A model generated the notes under the pieces. The model searched no databases, was not told the DNA's origin, and saw only the letters and a program-made list of their open reading frames with translations. 64,000 nucleotides of DNA from Prionace glauca (lineage: Eukaryota; Chordata; Chondrichthyes; Carcharhiniformes; Carcharhinidae): NCBI GenBank assembly GCA_037974335.1, contig CM075760.1:70692812-70756811 (forward strand). Reading direction: 5' to 3'. Of the stretch, positions 32,625-42,366 are shown one piece after another (position 1 is the stretch's first letter; each line of letters starts with the position of its first letter). The position numbers were made by a program, and so were the translations under genes.

Positions 32625-32735
32625 TACGAGTTAGGAGCAGGCCACCCAGCTTTTTGAGGCTATTCCATTGTTCAATATGATCGTGGCTGATCTGATTATA
32701 ACCCTAACCCCACTTTCTTCCTCCCCTCCCCAACC
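32625..32735 (-). mobile_element. CR1-like LINE tail
   Basis: Contains gagttaggagcaggccaccc, ttgttcaatatgatcgtggc and ctgatctgatta, the antisense of a diverged CR1 3' end. Confidence 0.6.
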
Positions 32736-32994
32736 TCCCTATAGAGTACAAAACCCAAGTTCCAGCTCCGACCACTCACACCGTGTGATGATAGTTCGCG
32801 TCCATCCTGACCTCTGTCAATATGTCAGTAACAAACCCACACACCATTGTTTGTTAGTTTCACATATCAAATATTTAATAGCGTCAGGGTAACACCTGGA
32901 AAGTGAGAACAATAGCAGTTTCAGGGAAGCTTGCTAATTTTAAAATATTAATTTATCCATGAGCCACCTGAATTTTGTTTTATTTCTACACAGG

Positions 32995-33200
32995 GACACA
33001 ATCTCAGGATAAGGCGCTGATGATTCAGGACTGAGATGAGGAGAAATTGCTTTACTGATGAATCTTGGGAATTCTCTACTCCAGAGGGTTCTGATGTTCC
33101 ATCATTGAACACATTTCAGTTTGGGTTAGACAGATTTATGATCTATCCAGAAATGAATGGAAGCAGGAATATGGAATTGGAATAAATGCTTAGCCACAAG
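32995..33200 (+). mobile_element. LINE C-terminal relic
   Basis: Contains gggacacaatctcaggataa, gatgaggagaaattgcttta and gaattctctactccagaggg, the decayed end of an RT frame (K-G-H-N-L-R-I..E-M-R-R-N-C-F-T). No open frame. Confidence 0.55.
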
Positions 33201-33429
33201 TTCATTTTTCAATTGTTATATGTATACATGTAATGGTGTACATATATATATATTTAAAATGTTATATGTAATATGTTTGAAGTCAATCTTCATTAAATAA
33301 TGTTGGTAATACCAGATAACAGTACAGCCGGGAACAATTGACAGCTACTTTTTATTAGCACCCACGGACCCATTGCCAACAGGCAACTGTTTAACCGTGA
33401 ATGCTGATGGTGAGGAAATAATAAAATTC

Positions 33430-33504
33430 CGTCCCTGGGTGGTCTCGAACCACCAACCTTTACAGTTAACAGCCGAAGGCGCTGACCAATTGCGCCACAG
33501 AGAC
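33430..33504 (-). tRNA. tRNA-Asn (GUU)-like gene, altered anticodon arm
   Basis: The minus strand starts GTCTCTGTGGCGCAATTGGT and has the anticodon loop CTGTTAA, the T arm GGTGGTTCGAGACCACC and the acceptor 3' strand CAGGGAC with discriminator G. This matches vertebrate tRNA-Asn almost throughout. The 3' side of the anticodon arm reads CTGTAAAGGTT rather than CCGAAAGGTT, giving one extra nucleotide (75 nt in all), a weakened stem and a T-T mismatch. A TTTT run follows on the minus strand. The A and B boxes are intact. It is either a recently decayed tRNA or a slightly odd functional one. Confidence 0.85.
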
Positions 33505-33857
33505 GGAAACCGTAGCTGTTAAATATATTATAAACCAGTTTGTGACCAATGATCAAATTCTATTTCTGAAAACCTGTTCCAGAACTGCAGCATGACCGCA
33601 CTGTTCACAATTCTATACAAGTCTCTTTAGTTCCGTTGATCCCGCAGAACTGCTGTAGTGTGTTGGTTATTCCCTTTCTCTTATGAACGCGCATCTCTGA
33701 CATCTCCTCCAGTCACACAACCCTGTGAGATGTCTGTACTGATCTTATTGTGGCATCATGAGCGTTCCACATACAACATGACTTGTATCCACAAATTCTC
33801 ATCTTGAACATTTCAGTTGAAATTTCAAGGCGAGCAGAGCCTTTCGGGCAGAATGGT

Positions 33858-34181
33858 TCAGATTCCCATCCTCTTTAATGTGAACAAGTTGTTTCTGATT
33901 TCCCTACACAGCTTGTCTATTAAACAATGGCTGAACACAGGGGGTGAATGTGAGAAGCTGAAGTTTCCAGTTGAAGAGGTTCCCAGTGTCTCTGAGCAGC
34001 TGAACTGGGGAAGCCTTTGGGCAGAGACTGTCCTGCTGCTATTTCCCTTCCTGGCCACCGGGGGTCGCTGTAACACTCCCAGGCACTACACCACCCAGTG
34101 TCACCTCTTGCCCACTCCGGCCCGGCCGCTGCTCATTGGCGGAACATCCGGGACCTGAGGAGAGGCGGGGCCAGCCGCCAT
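33858..34181 (-). pseudogene. Mirrored copy of the unknown 107-aa frame
   Basis: Starts at ATG 34181 (minus), M-A-A-G-P-A-S-P-Q-V-P-D-V-P-P, and has exactly the same 324-nt span as the left copy. Codon 27 is TGA in place of TGT and codon 32 is TAG, so the frame is closed. From about 34076 the frame is again open and matches the left copy closely (QRPPVARKGNSSRTVSAQRL). It shares the CpG promoter with a CRE at 34189. Confidence 0.5.
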
Positions 34182-34597
34182 ATTTCCGTGACGTCACCGT
34201 CAGCCCCTCCCCCAGCCGAGGAAAAAGCGGCGTTTCAGAAATGTAGAAAGTGAGAGAAATTCCCACCCGGAAATCCCGCCCGGAGCGGAATTAAAATTAA
34301 ATAAAATACATATTTTTATAAAGAGGCAGGTGGCGGAACCGCGCATGTGCGGTAGTATTTTCCCAGAGCGCACCGCGCGGGTGTGATTGAAAAACAGACG
34401 GAATAAAAAACAGAAACGATTTTCCCGAATGGAGAAGGAACCGAAAGTCTGACGGGTGAGGATGTGAATAATAATCATCAAGATTCAACATATTAAAAGA
34501 TTAACATGGAACTGCCTGGGCGCATGTGCAGGAGGGGAATTCCCCAAGAGTGCAGCGCGCGGGACGCCGTCTCCCCTGGCAACGCAAGATGGCCATT
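34182..34597 (-). promoter_or_regulatory. CpG-rich promoter, right inner arm
   Basis: Inverted copy of the left promoter, with TGACGTCA (34189-34196), a YY1-like GCCGCCATATT at the start codon and NRF1-like gcgcatgtgcgg (34341-34352). It faces left. A divergent transcript to the right would lead to zinc-finger gene A, whose array exon begins at 35031. Confidence 0.6.
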
Positions 34598-34599
34598 CA

Positions 34600-34715
34600 T
34601 TATGGTCATGGCTAATCCTCAGATTCAATTCCTAATCCACCCCCCACCATTAAATCCCCTTAGCCCCAAGAGATATATCTATTTGAAATCAAGGTCTACA
34701 TCCACTTTTGAGGAG
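34600..34715 (-). mobile_element. CR1-like LINE tail, old subfamily
   Basis: Contains tatggtcatggctaatcctc and ccccttagccccaagagata, the antisense of a diverged CR1 3' region. It abuts the end of the inner arm. Confidence 0.55.
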
Positions 34716-34754
34716 CGGAGCTCCAAAGATAGCATTAACAACGTAACCCAAATT

Positions 34755-34998
34755 ATTTACCCCACTAATCTCCCTAACCTACACATCCTGGGGGGTAAAA
34801 AATGGATAATTTAACATGGTCAATTCACCTAACCTGAATATCTTTGGACTGTGGGAGAAAACTGGAGCACCCGGAGGAAACCCACACAGACAAGTGGAGA
34901 ATGCGTAAACTCCACACAGATAGGTAACCAAGGCTGGAATCGAACCCAAGTCTCTGGCGCTGTGAGGCAGGAGTACTAACCACTTTGCCACTGTGCCA
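34755..34998 (-). repeat. tRNA-derived SINE
   Basis: The minus-strand copy contains ctttggactgtgggagaaaa, tcgaacccaagtctctggcg and actttgccactgtgcc. Confidence 0.8.
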
Positions 34999-35274
34999 GT
35001 CATGTAATTCTTTGTAAACTAATTTTACAGGAAATAGAAGAGGGGGATTTGCAGTCTGGACAAACAAATCTCACGTCAGACAGAGTGAAACAGTTCATTG
35101 GGATTTGTACATCTGAGGGGATTTAATTGACCATTTCAGTCGGAAACTGGTGAGAATCTGTTTCCTTTCTCCTCCTGTGGGAAGGGATTGATACAGCTGG
35201 AAAACATGCTGACACGACAGTGAGCTCGCAATAGTGAGAGTTCATTCACCTGCTCCGTGTGTGGGAAGAAATTC

Positions 35275-36495
35275 ATGTGTTCGTCCAACTTGCTGGCTCA
35301 CCAACTCAACCACATTATTCAAAAGCCTCTTCAAAGCTCTGATTCTGGGGAAAGCATTGAAACCTCTGAGGAACAGGCCCAACAGCAGCTCCTTCACACT
35401 GCCGAGAGACCGTTCAGCTGCTCCCACTGCGGGAAGAGATTCAGCCAGTCCTCCTGCCTCGCAGAGCACCAGCTCCTTCACACACACGAGAGACCTTTCA
35501 GCTGCTCCCACTGCGGGAAGAGGTTCACTCAGTCCTCCCGCCTCGCAGAGCACCAGCTCCTTCACACACACGAGAGACCTTTCAGCTGCTCCCACTGTGG
35601 GGAGTCGTTCAGTGACTCAGTGCATCTCACTGAGCACCAACAAGTTCACACCAAGGACAGGCCATTCTGCTGCTCCCAGTGTGGGAAGAGATTCACTCAG
35701 TCCTCCCACTGCACCGTTCACCAACAGGTTCATTTTCAGAAGAGACATTTTAAATGCTTTAAATGTGAGAAGACCTTCAAAAGGAGGATTAGTCTGCTGA
35801 TACACCAGGGCACTCACACTGGGGAGAGGCCGTACGTTTGCCCTGTGTGTGGGAAAGCGTTTCCTTCTTTACAGCATCTGCTAAGTCACCGGCGTATTCA
35901 CACCACGGAGAGGGCATTCATCTGCTCTGTGTGTGGGAAGGCTTTCACAGAGTCATCCAGCCTCCGGAGACACCGCCACACTCACACAGGGGAGAAGCCG
36001 TTCTCCTGTTCCATTTGTGGCAAAAGATTTGCTCAGTTTTCCTACTGCAATCAACACCAACACATTCACTCTGATAAGAGACCTTTTCAGTGCTCAGAAT
36101 GCAATAAGAGCTTTAAAAGAAGTGATGATTTGCTGAAACACAAACGCATTCACACCGGGGAGAGACCGTTCCTGTGCTCTGTGTGTGGAAAGAGATTTGC
36201 TCAGTCGTCTGGCCTGCTGAGGCACCAACGCATTCACACCGGGGAGAAACCGTTCACCTGCTCTGTGTGTGGGAAGGGATTCACTGATTCATCCTATATG
36301 CTGAAACACCAGCAAGCTCACACTGCGACAGAACCGTTCACCTGTTCCCTGTGTGGGAAGGGATTCACTGATCCATCCCGCCTACAGAGACACCAGCGAG
36401 TTCACACTGGCTCGAAACCGTTCAACTGCTCCATGTGTGGGAAGGGATTTAATCAGTATTACAGCCTGCTGAAACATAGACGACGTCATGTGTGA
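35275..36495 (+). CDS. C2H2 zinc-finger gene A (14 fingers)
   Basis: Array exon starts after AATTTTACAG (35030). The frame is open from a TGA at 35221 to the TGA at 36493. Thirteen complete C2H2 fingers follow an N-terminal one (TCSVCGKKF..LLAHQLNH) that overlaps the first in-frame ATG at 35275, so the true start may be spliced from upstream. Finger 1 is separated from finger 2 by a 32-residue acidic/glutamine linker (GESIETSEEQAQQQ). Fingers 2-5 are of the FSCSHCGKRF type, the rest CSVCGKAF/CSECNKSF. The TGEKP-type linkers are often changed (HERP, TKDRP, SDKRP). Probable nuclear DNA-binding protein; no KRAB, SCAN or BTB domain is seen. It is more diverged from B-E than they are from each other. 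Confidence 0.85.
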   Translation: MCSSNLLAHQLNHIIQKPLQSSDSGESIETSEEQAQQQLLHTAERPFSCSHCGKRFSQSSCLAEHQLLHTHERPFSCSHCGKRFTQSSRLAEHQLLHTHERPFSCSHCGESFSDSVHLTEHQQVHTKDRPFCCSQCGKRFTQSSHCTVHQQVHFQKRHFKCFKCEKTFKRRISLLIHQGTHTGERPYVCPVCGKAFPSLQHLLSHRRIHTTERAFICSVCGKAFTESSSLRRHRHTHTGEKPFSCSICGKRFAQFSYCNQHQHIHSDKRPFQCSECNKSFKRSDDLLKHKRIHTGERPFLCSVCGKRFAQSSGLLRHQRIHTGEKPFTCSVCGKGFTDSSYMLKHQQAHTATEPFTCSLCGKGFTDPSRLQRHQRVHTGSKPFNCSMCGKGFNQYYSLLKHRRRHV

Positions 36496-36554
36496 CCCAC
36501 AAAGCTGGATTCTGTTGTTCCTGTACCCTGAGATAAACAATAACAATTGGATCA

Positions 36555-36900
36555 ATATGAGAGGCAGTGACCCAGTGGAATTATCACAGGACTCAGGGTA
36601 AGGCTCTGGGGACCCAGGTTCGAATCCCACCACAGTTGATGGTGAAATTTGTGTTCAATTAAAATCTGGAATTAAAAGTCTGACAAACCTTAACCATTGT
36701 CAATTGTGGTAAAAACCCATTTGGTTCAGTAACGTCCTTTAGAAAAGGAAAGCTGCCATCCTGGCCTGAGTTACATGTGAACTCCAGACTGACGGCAATG
36801 TGGTTGATTCTCAAATACCCTCTGAAATGGAGGGCAGTTAGGGATGGGCAAGAAATGCTGGCCCAGCAAGTGACGCCTACATCCCGTAACAATGAATAAC
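36555..36900 (+). repeat. tRNA-headed SINE
   Basis: The head has cccagtggaattatcacagg and ccaggttcgaatcccaccac. The tail is gggatgggcaagaaatgctg. It is the same family as 45255-45605 (sense), 54640-54960 and 21570-21870 (antisense). Confidence 0.8.
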
Positions 36901-37070
36901 AAAATATTCCAGTGGCCCTAATCCAGAGCCACTTAACCCTTTTGATAATCTCCCAGCAGCTGTATATTTTGCTTTTGTTTTCAATTAATGTTACCCCCTC
37001 ACACAGAGATATCTGTCTCGTGAGTTTTATATTGTCTATAGTTGAAGACTATCTCAAATTGTCAAATTAA

Positions 37071-37735
37071 CATAGAACATTACAGCACAAACAGGCCCTT
37101 CGGCCCTCGAGTTGCGCCGATCGCATCAACCCCACCAATCTATAGACCTATCTATAACCCCCAATCCCATTAAACCCCATATACTCATCCAGAAGTCTTT
37201 TAAAAGACTCCAGCGAGTTCGCCTCCACCACCGACGACGGCAGCCGATTCCATTCACTCACCACCCTCTGAGTGAAAAACTTACCCCTAACATCACCTCT
37301 GTACTTCCCTCCCCGCACCTTAAATCTGTGTCCTCTCGTAGCGACCATTTCAACCCGGGGAAATAGCCTCTGAGAGTCCACCCTATCTATTCCTCTCAAC
37401 ATTTTATAAACTTCTATCAGGTCGCCTCTCAACCTTCGCCTCTCCAGGGAAAAGAGTCCCAGCTCCCTCAACCTATCTTCATAAGGCATGCCTCCCAGTC
37501 CAGGCAACATCCTTGTAAATCTCCTCTGCACACTTTCAATAGCTTCTACGTCTTTCCTATAGTGAGGCGACCAGAACTGCGCACAGTACTCCAAATGAGG
37601 CCTGACGAGGGTCCTGTAAAGTTGCAGCATTACCTCCCGACTCCTAAACTCAATCCCTCGATTAATGAAGGCCAGTACACCATACGCCTTCTTGACCACC
37701 TCCTCCACCTGCGAGGCCACAAATTACCCACAACA
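37071..37735 (-). mobile_element. CR1-like LINE fragment, open RT end
   Basis: Minus-strand frame 37148-37720 reads V-K-K-A-Y-G-V-L-A-F-I-N-R-G-I-E-F, L-Y-R-T-L-V-R-P-H-L-E-Y-C-A and F-F-T-Q-R-V-V-S-E-W-N-R-L, the RT C-terminus. The 3' tail is at 37071 (gttgcgccgat, ggcccttcggcc, aacatagaacattacag). A 5'-truncated copy, about 660 bp, with an intact frame, so young. Confidence 0.88.
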
Positions 37736-38039
37736 TTCGTCATAATTTGGAAATTTGTAATCGATGATGTGTTTAAGTGAAATACACCTCAATTTCTTCG
37801 TTTCATGTCATGATTTGTATATCTGTTCTGTATGTTTCCTCTATCCAGCTTGTGGTTTGCCTGTCTGGGAAGTATTTCATCAGATGATATAAAGAGAGAT
37901 ACAGTCTGGTAACCCACCCTATGGTGACACTGATAACACTTTTTTTTTCAAGAGGCAGTGCATAGAAAACTATCTTCTGTCACACACTGTCCTGCATTGG
38001 CCTCGAATGAAGATGAATGAAGATGCTGTTCAGGATTAC
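37736..38039. other. Unassigned spacer
   Basis: No gene or repeat recognised; separates the LINE from the right outer arm. Confidence 0.4.
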
Positions 38040-38793
38040 CCGAAACTCGTCAGTGACAGACCAGTTTATGCGTGAAATCGCTGCAGTTCTCCGCATTATT
38101 CACTCAGGTCTCTGGATTTTATCATGAAAAGGCAGAGATGAATGTGTATTTAAACGGATGGGTCACTGGGTGGCAGAGTGGCTCTTTCACTGAAGGGTCT
38201 TGAGTTCAACCACATCCCACACTTGACTGGGAAAAATCCCTGCCTGGGAAAGAGGGGAAAACTGTATAATAGGGAAAATGGGGTGGAGTTGATGGGTTTT
38301 GAAGAGAAAGGAATTAATCCAAGCCAGAGTTGGTTAAAATTTCATTCAATATTTATTTTAAAAATTCAGAGAATATTTTTCAGCGACATTTGTTTTAAGC
38401 TGGAAAAGTGAACATAATGATCGAGCTTCACATTGAGAACAGGACACATGCACAGGGAATCCATCAATATTTATACATCTGGTACATACACCAGAAACAG
38501 AAAACAGGATCTTAATAGATAGAGGAATTATCAGATGCGAATGAGGAATGAGAAAAGTTTCTTAATTATACATGATATTTAAGCTATTAACCACAATTAC
38601 ATTCTAACAAAAATGCCTTGTACATTTCACACTGGAAACTGAAATAATGTTTATCATTACCTCAATTACAGATTCAGAATGACAAGCTGAGAACTTTTTT
38701 TTACTGATAGTCACTGAGAGCAGATATTGTATCTGTGTCATCCAGAGATTTTGATAATCTGTAGTAAATCTTCTGCATTCAAAATTCAACTCA

Positions 38794-39072
38794 TTACTTG
38801 ATCTGTAAAAGAAAGATACAATATTGAAGCAAATATTTATGATGCGGGACATTAATGTTGGAGTTTTTTTAATCAGTGAAACGTTGAGAGATGTTTCAAA
38901 TACATTCTGCCAGTGTGAAATGTGAGTGAGTTGAATCATCTCACCTTCACCAGAGTGATGGCAGTGCTGTAGAAAATGCTCAGGAAGAACAGGACGATGA
39001 ATGTGGAAGCGGTTGTCCAGATGTTGCTGTTATCATTCTCATTGCCTTCAATCCAGATGTGATCGGTGAAGT
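38794..39072 (-). pseudogene. Orphan mu-type membrane exons M1 and M2
   Basis: Minus strand: acceptor CCCCTAG, M1 39072-38945 (128 nt, exactly the length of the main copy) encoding [19 protein letters not shown] and the helix [24 protein letters not shown], donor GTGAGA, a short intron, then TTTTACAG and M2 ATC AAG TAA (38802-38794), followed by a minus-strand AATAAA (38352-38357). Both exons are open and all splice sites are kept, with six or so residue changes. No CH exon lies upstream on the minus strand within the window (a LINE and zinc-finger genes are there instead), so it is a detached remnant rather than part of a working IgM gene. Confidence 0.88.
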
Positions 39073-39099
39073 CTAGGGGATGGAGACCAGGAAATGAAA

Positions 39100-40123
39100 T
39101 TAGATTACTTTATTGATCCAGGGAATCTTATTGTTATTTTTCTTTCCCCGTTCTCCTTCATAAACTGTTAATGTATTCTCTATATAATTTTCGATATATA
39201 TCTATGATTAAGTTCAGGGCACTCAGTAGCCGATCTCCATACTTATTTTCACAGCTGATCTTTACATTCCTTGGACAGTCCATGTCAGAAGGACTGAAGA
39301 TGTTTTCTTGAGTGTCAGTTCATTTTTGAACACTTCATAGCATTGAAGAATGTTATGACTGATGTGGAGGAACGTTCACTGATCAATGATTGTTTTCACA
39401 GATGTTTACTGATCTGTAAATTGTGAATGCTGCTGTTTAAGAGCCGGGATGTAATTTCCGATCTTTTCTCATTGATGGTGGAAATGCTTAGTAGATCATG
39501 AGCTTAAATTCAGTTTCTCAACGTGTTTATCGATGCAATTTGCATTTGTGTGCATGAGAATCTCGTGGTCTGCATTAACGTTTGGCCCTGCGTTAATGTG
39601 TGTGCGTGAGGGTTAATGAACATGTTCATTTTCTTGTGCTTGTTGATTTGTGTTGTTTTGTGTCTGTGTATATTTTATTTGGCTGACATTGTGGATGCAT
39701 GCCTCTTATTGTGTGAAGTCGATACATATTTACTAATGTCACACACAATGTGTGCATGTGTTCATGCCTACTTTAATGTGTTGATTTCTGTCACACGGGG
39801 ATGGTTTCCTTCCCATTCTGTGTGAGCCTGTTTCTCAGTCTTTTTGTGCACATGTCTGTTAACATATTAGTGTCTGTATATCCGTGTTGATATCTTCATA
39901 ATGATGTTTGTTTCCGTGTGAAGCAATGTGTGCTATGGTGTTCTGTTCTATTTGAGCGTGGTAATGTTTTGTGTGTAAAAGTTTGACTCTCTGGCCATCT
40001 GTGTGCAGTCTGTTAATGTGTACATATGTATTTTCCATGTTTGCGTGTTAATGTGGAGAACATTACGTGTCTCTGTATCTATATTCCTGTCAGTGTGAAT
40101 ATCTAATAACATGTATTCATCTA
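39100..40123. other. Intron-derived sequence of the right arm
   Basis: Mirror of the intron upstream of M1 (26050-27200). No separate gene; TG-rich from 39540. Confidence 0.7.
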
Positions 40124-41815
40124 AGAAAGAACATAAGAAAATAAGAAATAGGAGCAGGAGTAGGCCATCTGGCCCTTCGAGCCTGCCCCGCCATTCAATA
40201 AGATCATGGCTGATCTGTCGTGGCTCAGCTCCACCTTCCCGCCCTCTCCCCATAACCCTTAATCCCTTCTCTTATCAAAAACCCATCAACCCGTTTCTTA
40301 AAAATATTTAGCGAGGCAGCCTCCACCACTTCAACGGGCAGAGAATTCCAGAGATTCACCACCCTTTGAGTGAAGAAGTTTCTCCTCAACTCTGTTCTAA
40401 ACCGCCTCCCCTTTACCTTGAAGCTGTGCCCCCTAGTCCTACTGTCTTTTTTGAGCGGGAAGAGTCTCTCCACCTCTATCCTATCCATCCCATTCATCAT
40501 CTTATACGTCTCAATGAGATCTCCCCTCATTCTTCTAAACTCTAACGAGTACAAGCCTAGTTTATTCAGCCTCTCCTCATAGCTCAATCCCCTCAACTCC
40601 GGTATCAGCCTAGTAAACCTCCTCTGCACTCCCTCCAGGGCCAAAATATCCTTGCGCAGGTGCGGCGCCCAAAACTGCACACAGTACTCCAGCTGCGGCC
40701 TCACCAATGCCCTATACAGCTGCAGCAAGACTTCCCTACTTTTATATTCAATCCCTCTCGCTATGAAGGCCAGCATCCCATTCGCCTTCCTGACCACCTG
40801 CTGCACCTGCAAACTGGGTTTTTGCGACTCCTGCACAAGGACCCCGAGGTCCCTCTGCACCGTCGCCTGCTGCAGCTTTTCGCCACGTAAGTAATAGTCC
40901 TTCCTACCATTCCTCCTACCAAAATGGACCACCTCACACTTGCCAACATTAAATTCCATTTGCCATTTCCTGGCCCATTCGCCCAGCCTATCTAGATCCT
41001 TCTGCAGACTCTCCACACCCTCCTCACAATTTGCCTTTCCCCCAATCTTGGTGTCATCAGCAAATTTCGACACCCTGCACTCGGTTCCCTCCTCCAGATC
41101 ATCTATATAAATGGTAAATAGCTGAGGCCCCAGCACCGACCCCTGGGGCACTCCACTAGTCACCAACCGCCAATCCGAATAGCATCCATTGACCCCCACT
41201 CTCTGCCTCCTATTTGACAACCAATCCTCTATCCACGCTAACACCCTACCCCCAACTCCATGTCCCCTGACCTTCTGCAATAACCTCTTGTGAGGTACCT
41301 TGTCAAACGCCTTCTGAAAATCCAGAAAGACCACATCCACCGGCTCTCCTCTATCCACTGCCCTAGACACATCCTCATAGAACTCCAGTAAATTTGTCAG
41401 ACAAGACTTCCCTTTAATGAAACCGTGTTGTGTCCGCCCTATCAAGCAATTCCCCTCAAGATGCCTCGCTATTTCCTCCTTAATGACGGATTCTAACATT
41501 TTACCTACCACAGACGTTAAACTAACAGGCCTATAATTCCCCGCCTTTTGCCTGGCACCCTTCTTAAACAACGGCATAACATTAGCCGTTTTCCAATCTT
41601 CCGGCACTTCCCCGGAATCCAGCGACGTCTGGAAAATAACCACCAAGGCATCCACTATCACCTCCGCCATTTCTTTCAGAACCCTCGGATGCATTCCATC
41701 CGGTCCTGGGGACTTGTCCACAATCAGCCCCTCCAGTCTGTCGAGCACCACCTCTCTAGTAACAGTAATGTCATTAAGACCCTCCATTCCTACCACCTTT
41801 ATGTATGTATGTGGA
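40124..41815 (-). mobile_element. CR1-like LINE, young, with 533-codon open frame
   Basis: The minus frame 40225-41826 encodes most of a non-LTR reverse transcriptase: SPGPDGMHPRVLKEM, GNYRPVSLTSVVGKMLESV, V-F-L-D-F-Q-K-A-F-D-K-V-P-H, S-G-V-P-Q-G-S-V-L-G-P, FADDTKIGG (the catalytic F-A-D-D) and FFTQRVVNLWNSLPVEVVEA. The 3' UTR and tail with aagaaataggagcagg and aagaacataag lie at 40124-40200. It is 5'-truncated just before the RT domain, so the endonuclease part is missing. The first codons (MHADPHTYIKV) probably come from flanking TG-repeat DNA. It interrupts the right outer arm. It cannot mobilise itself as it stands. Confidence 0.93.
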
Positions 41816-42366
41816 TCTGCATGCATGTGCTTCTGTCTGGAATGTGAATATGCATGTATCTGTTTGAGCTTGGATCTGTGTACCTATTTGCATATGTTTA
41901 TGCGTGTGTTGTACTTGTGTGTTTGCATTTCTCTGTGTGTGTATGTGTGTTTGTACATATTTGATTATTTACGTGCATGTTGTTTTTCTGCCTGTTTGTA
42001 CAAGTTCATGTCAATGAGTGTATGTGTGTGTGTGAGTATGCGTGTGTAAGTGTGTGTGTGGTGAGGGAGAGAATGAATGTATGTGTGCCTCTGTATATTT
42101 GTGCATGGTAGTATTTGTGTCAGAGCGTATTTGTGTGTGTGTGTATTGTTGTTCGCGTATGTGTTGCCCATGAGTGTATTTGCGTGAGCGTGCTTGTTTG
42201 TGTTCGTTTGTGTATATCTTGTATGAACTTATGGTGTATGAATACATATTTGTATGCATGCATGTTTCTCTGTGTTTTGTGAATGTATTTATGTGTGTCA
42301 TGCACGTGTGTGCCTTTGTGTTTGTGCATGAATGTGCTTGTCCGTTTTTCTATATGCCGCCCCTTT

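Larger units (their letters stand above)
33733..34597. repeat. Inner inverted-repeat arm, right
   Basis: Mirror of 29936-30800. It carries a perfect CRE, TGACGTCA, at 34189-34196, whereas the left arm has TGATGTCA. Confidence 0.88.
38040..42360. repeat. Outer inverted-repeat arm, right
   Basis: Reverse complement of 25540-28247, with a young LINE (40124-41815) inserted in it. It carries membrane exons and CA-rich (here TG-rich) DNA but no CH exons. It ends at 42360, directly against another LINE. Confidence 0.82.

Noticed and set aside
35234-35800. Alternative frames over zinc-finger gene A (188 and 117 codons)
   Set aside because: Shadows of the finger repeat in other frames.
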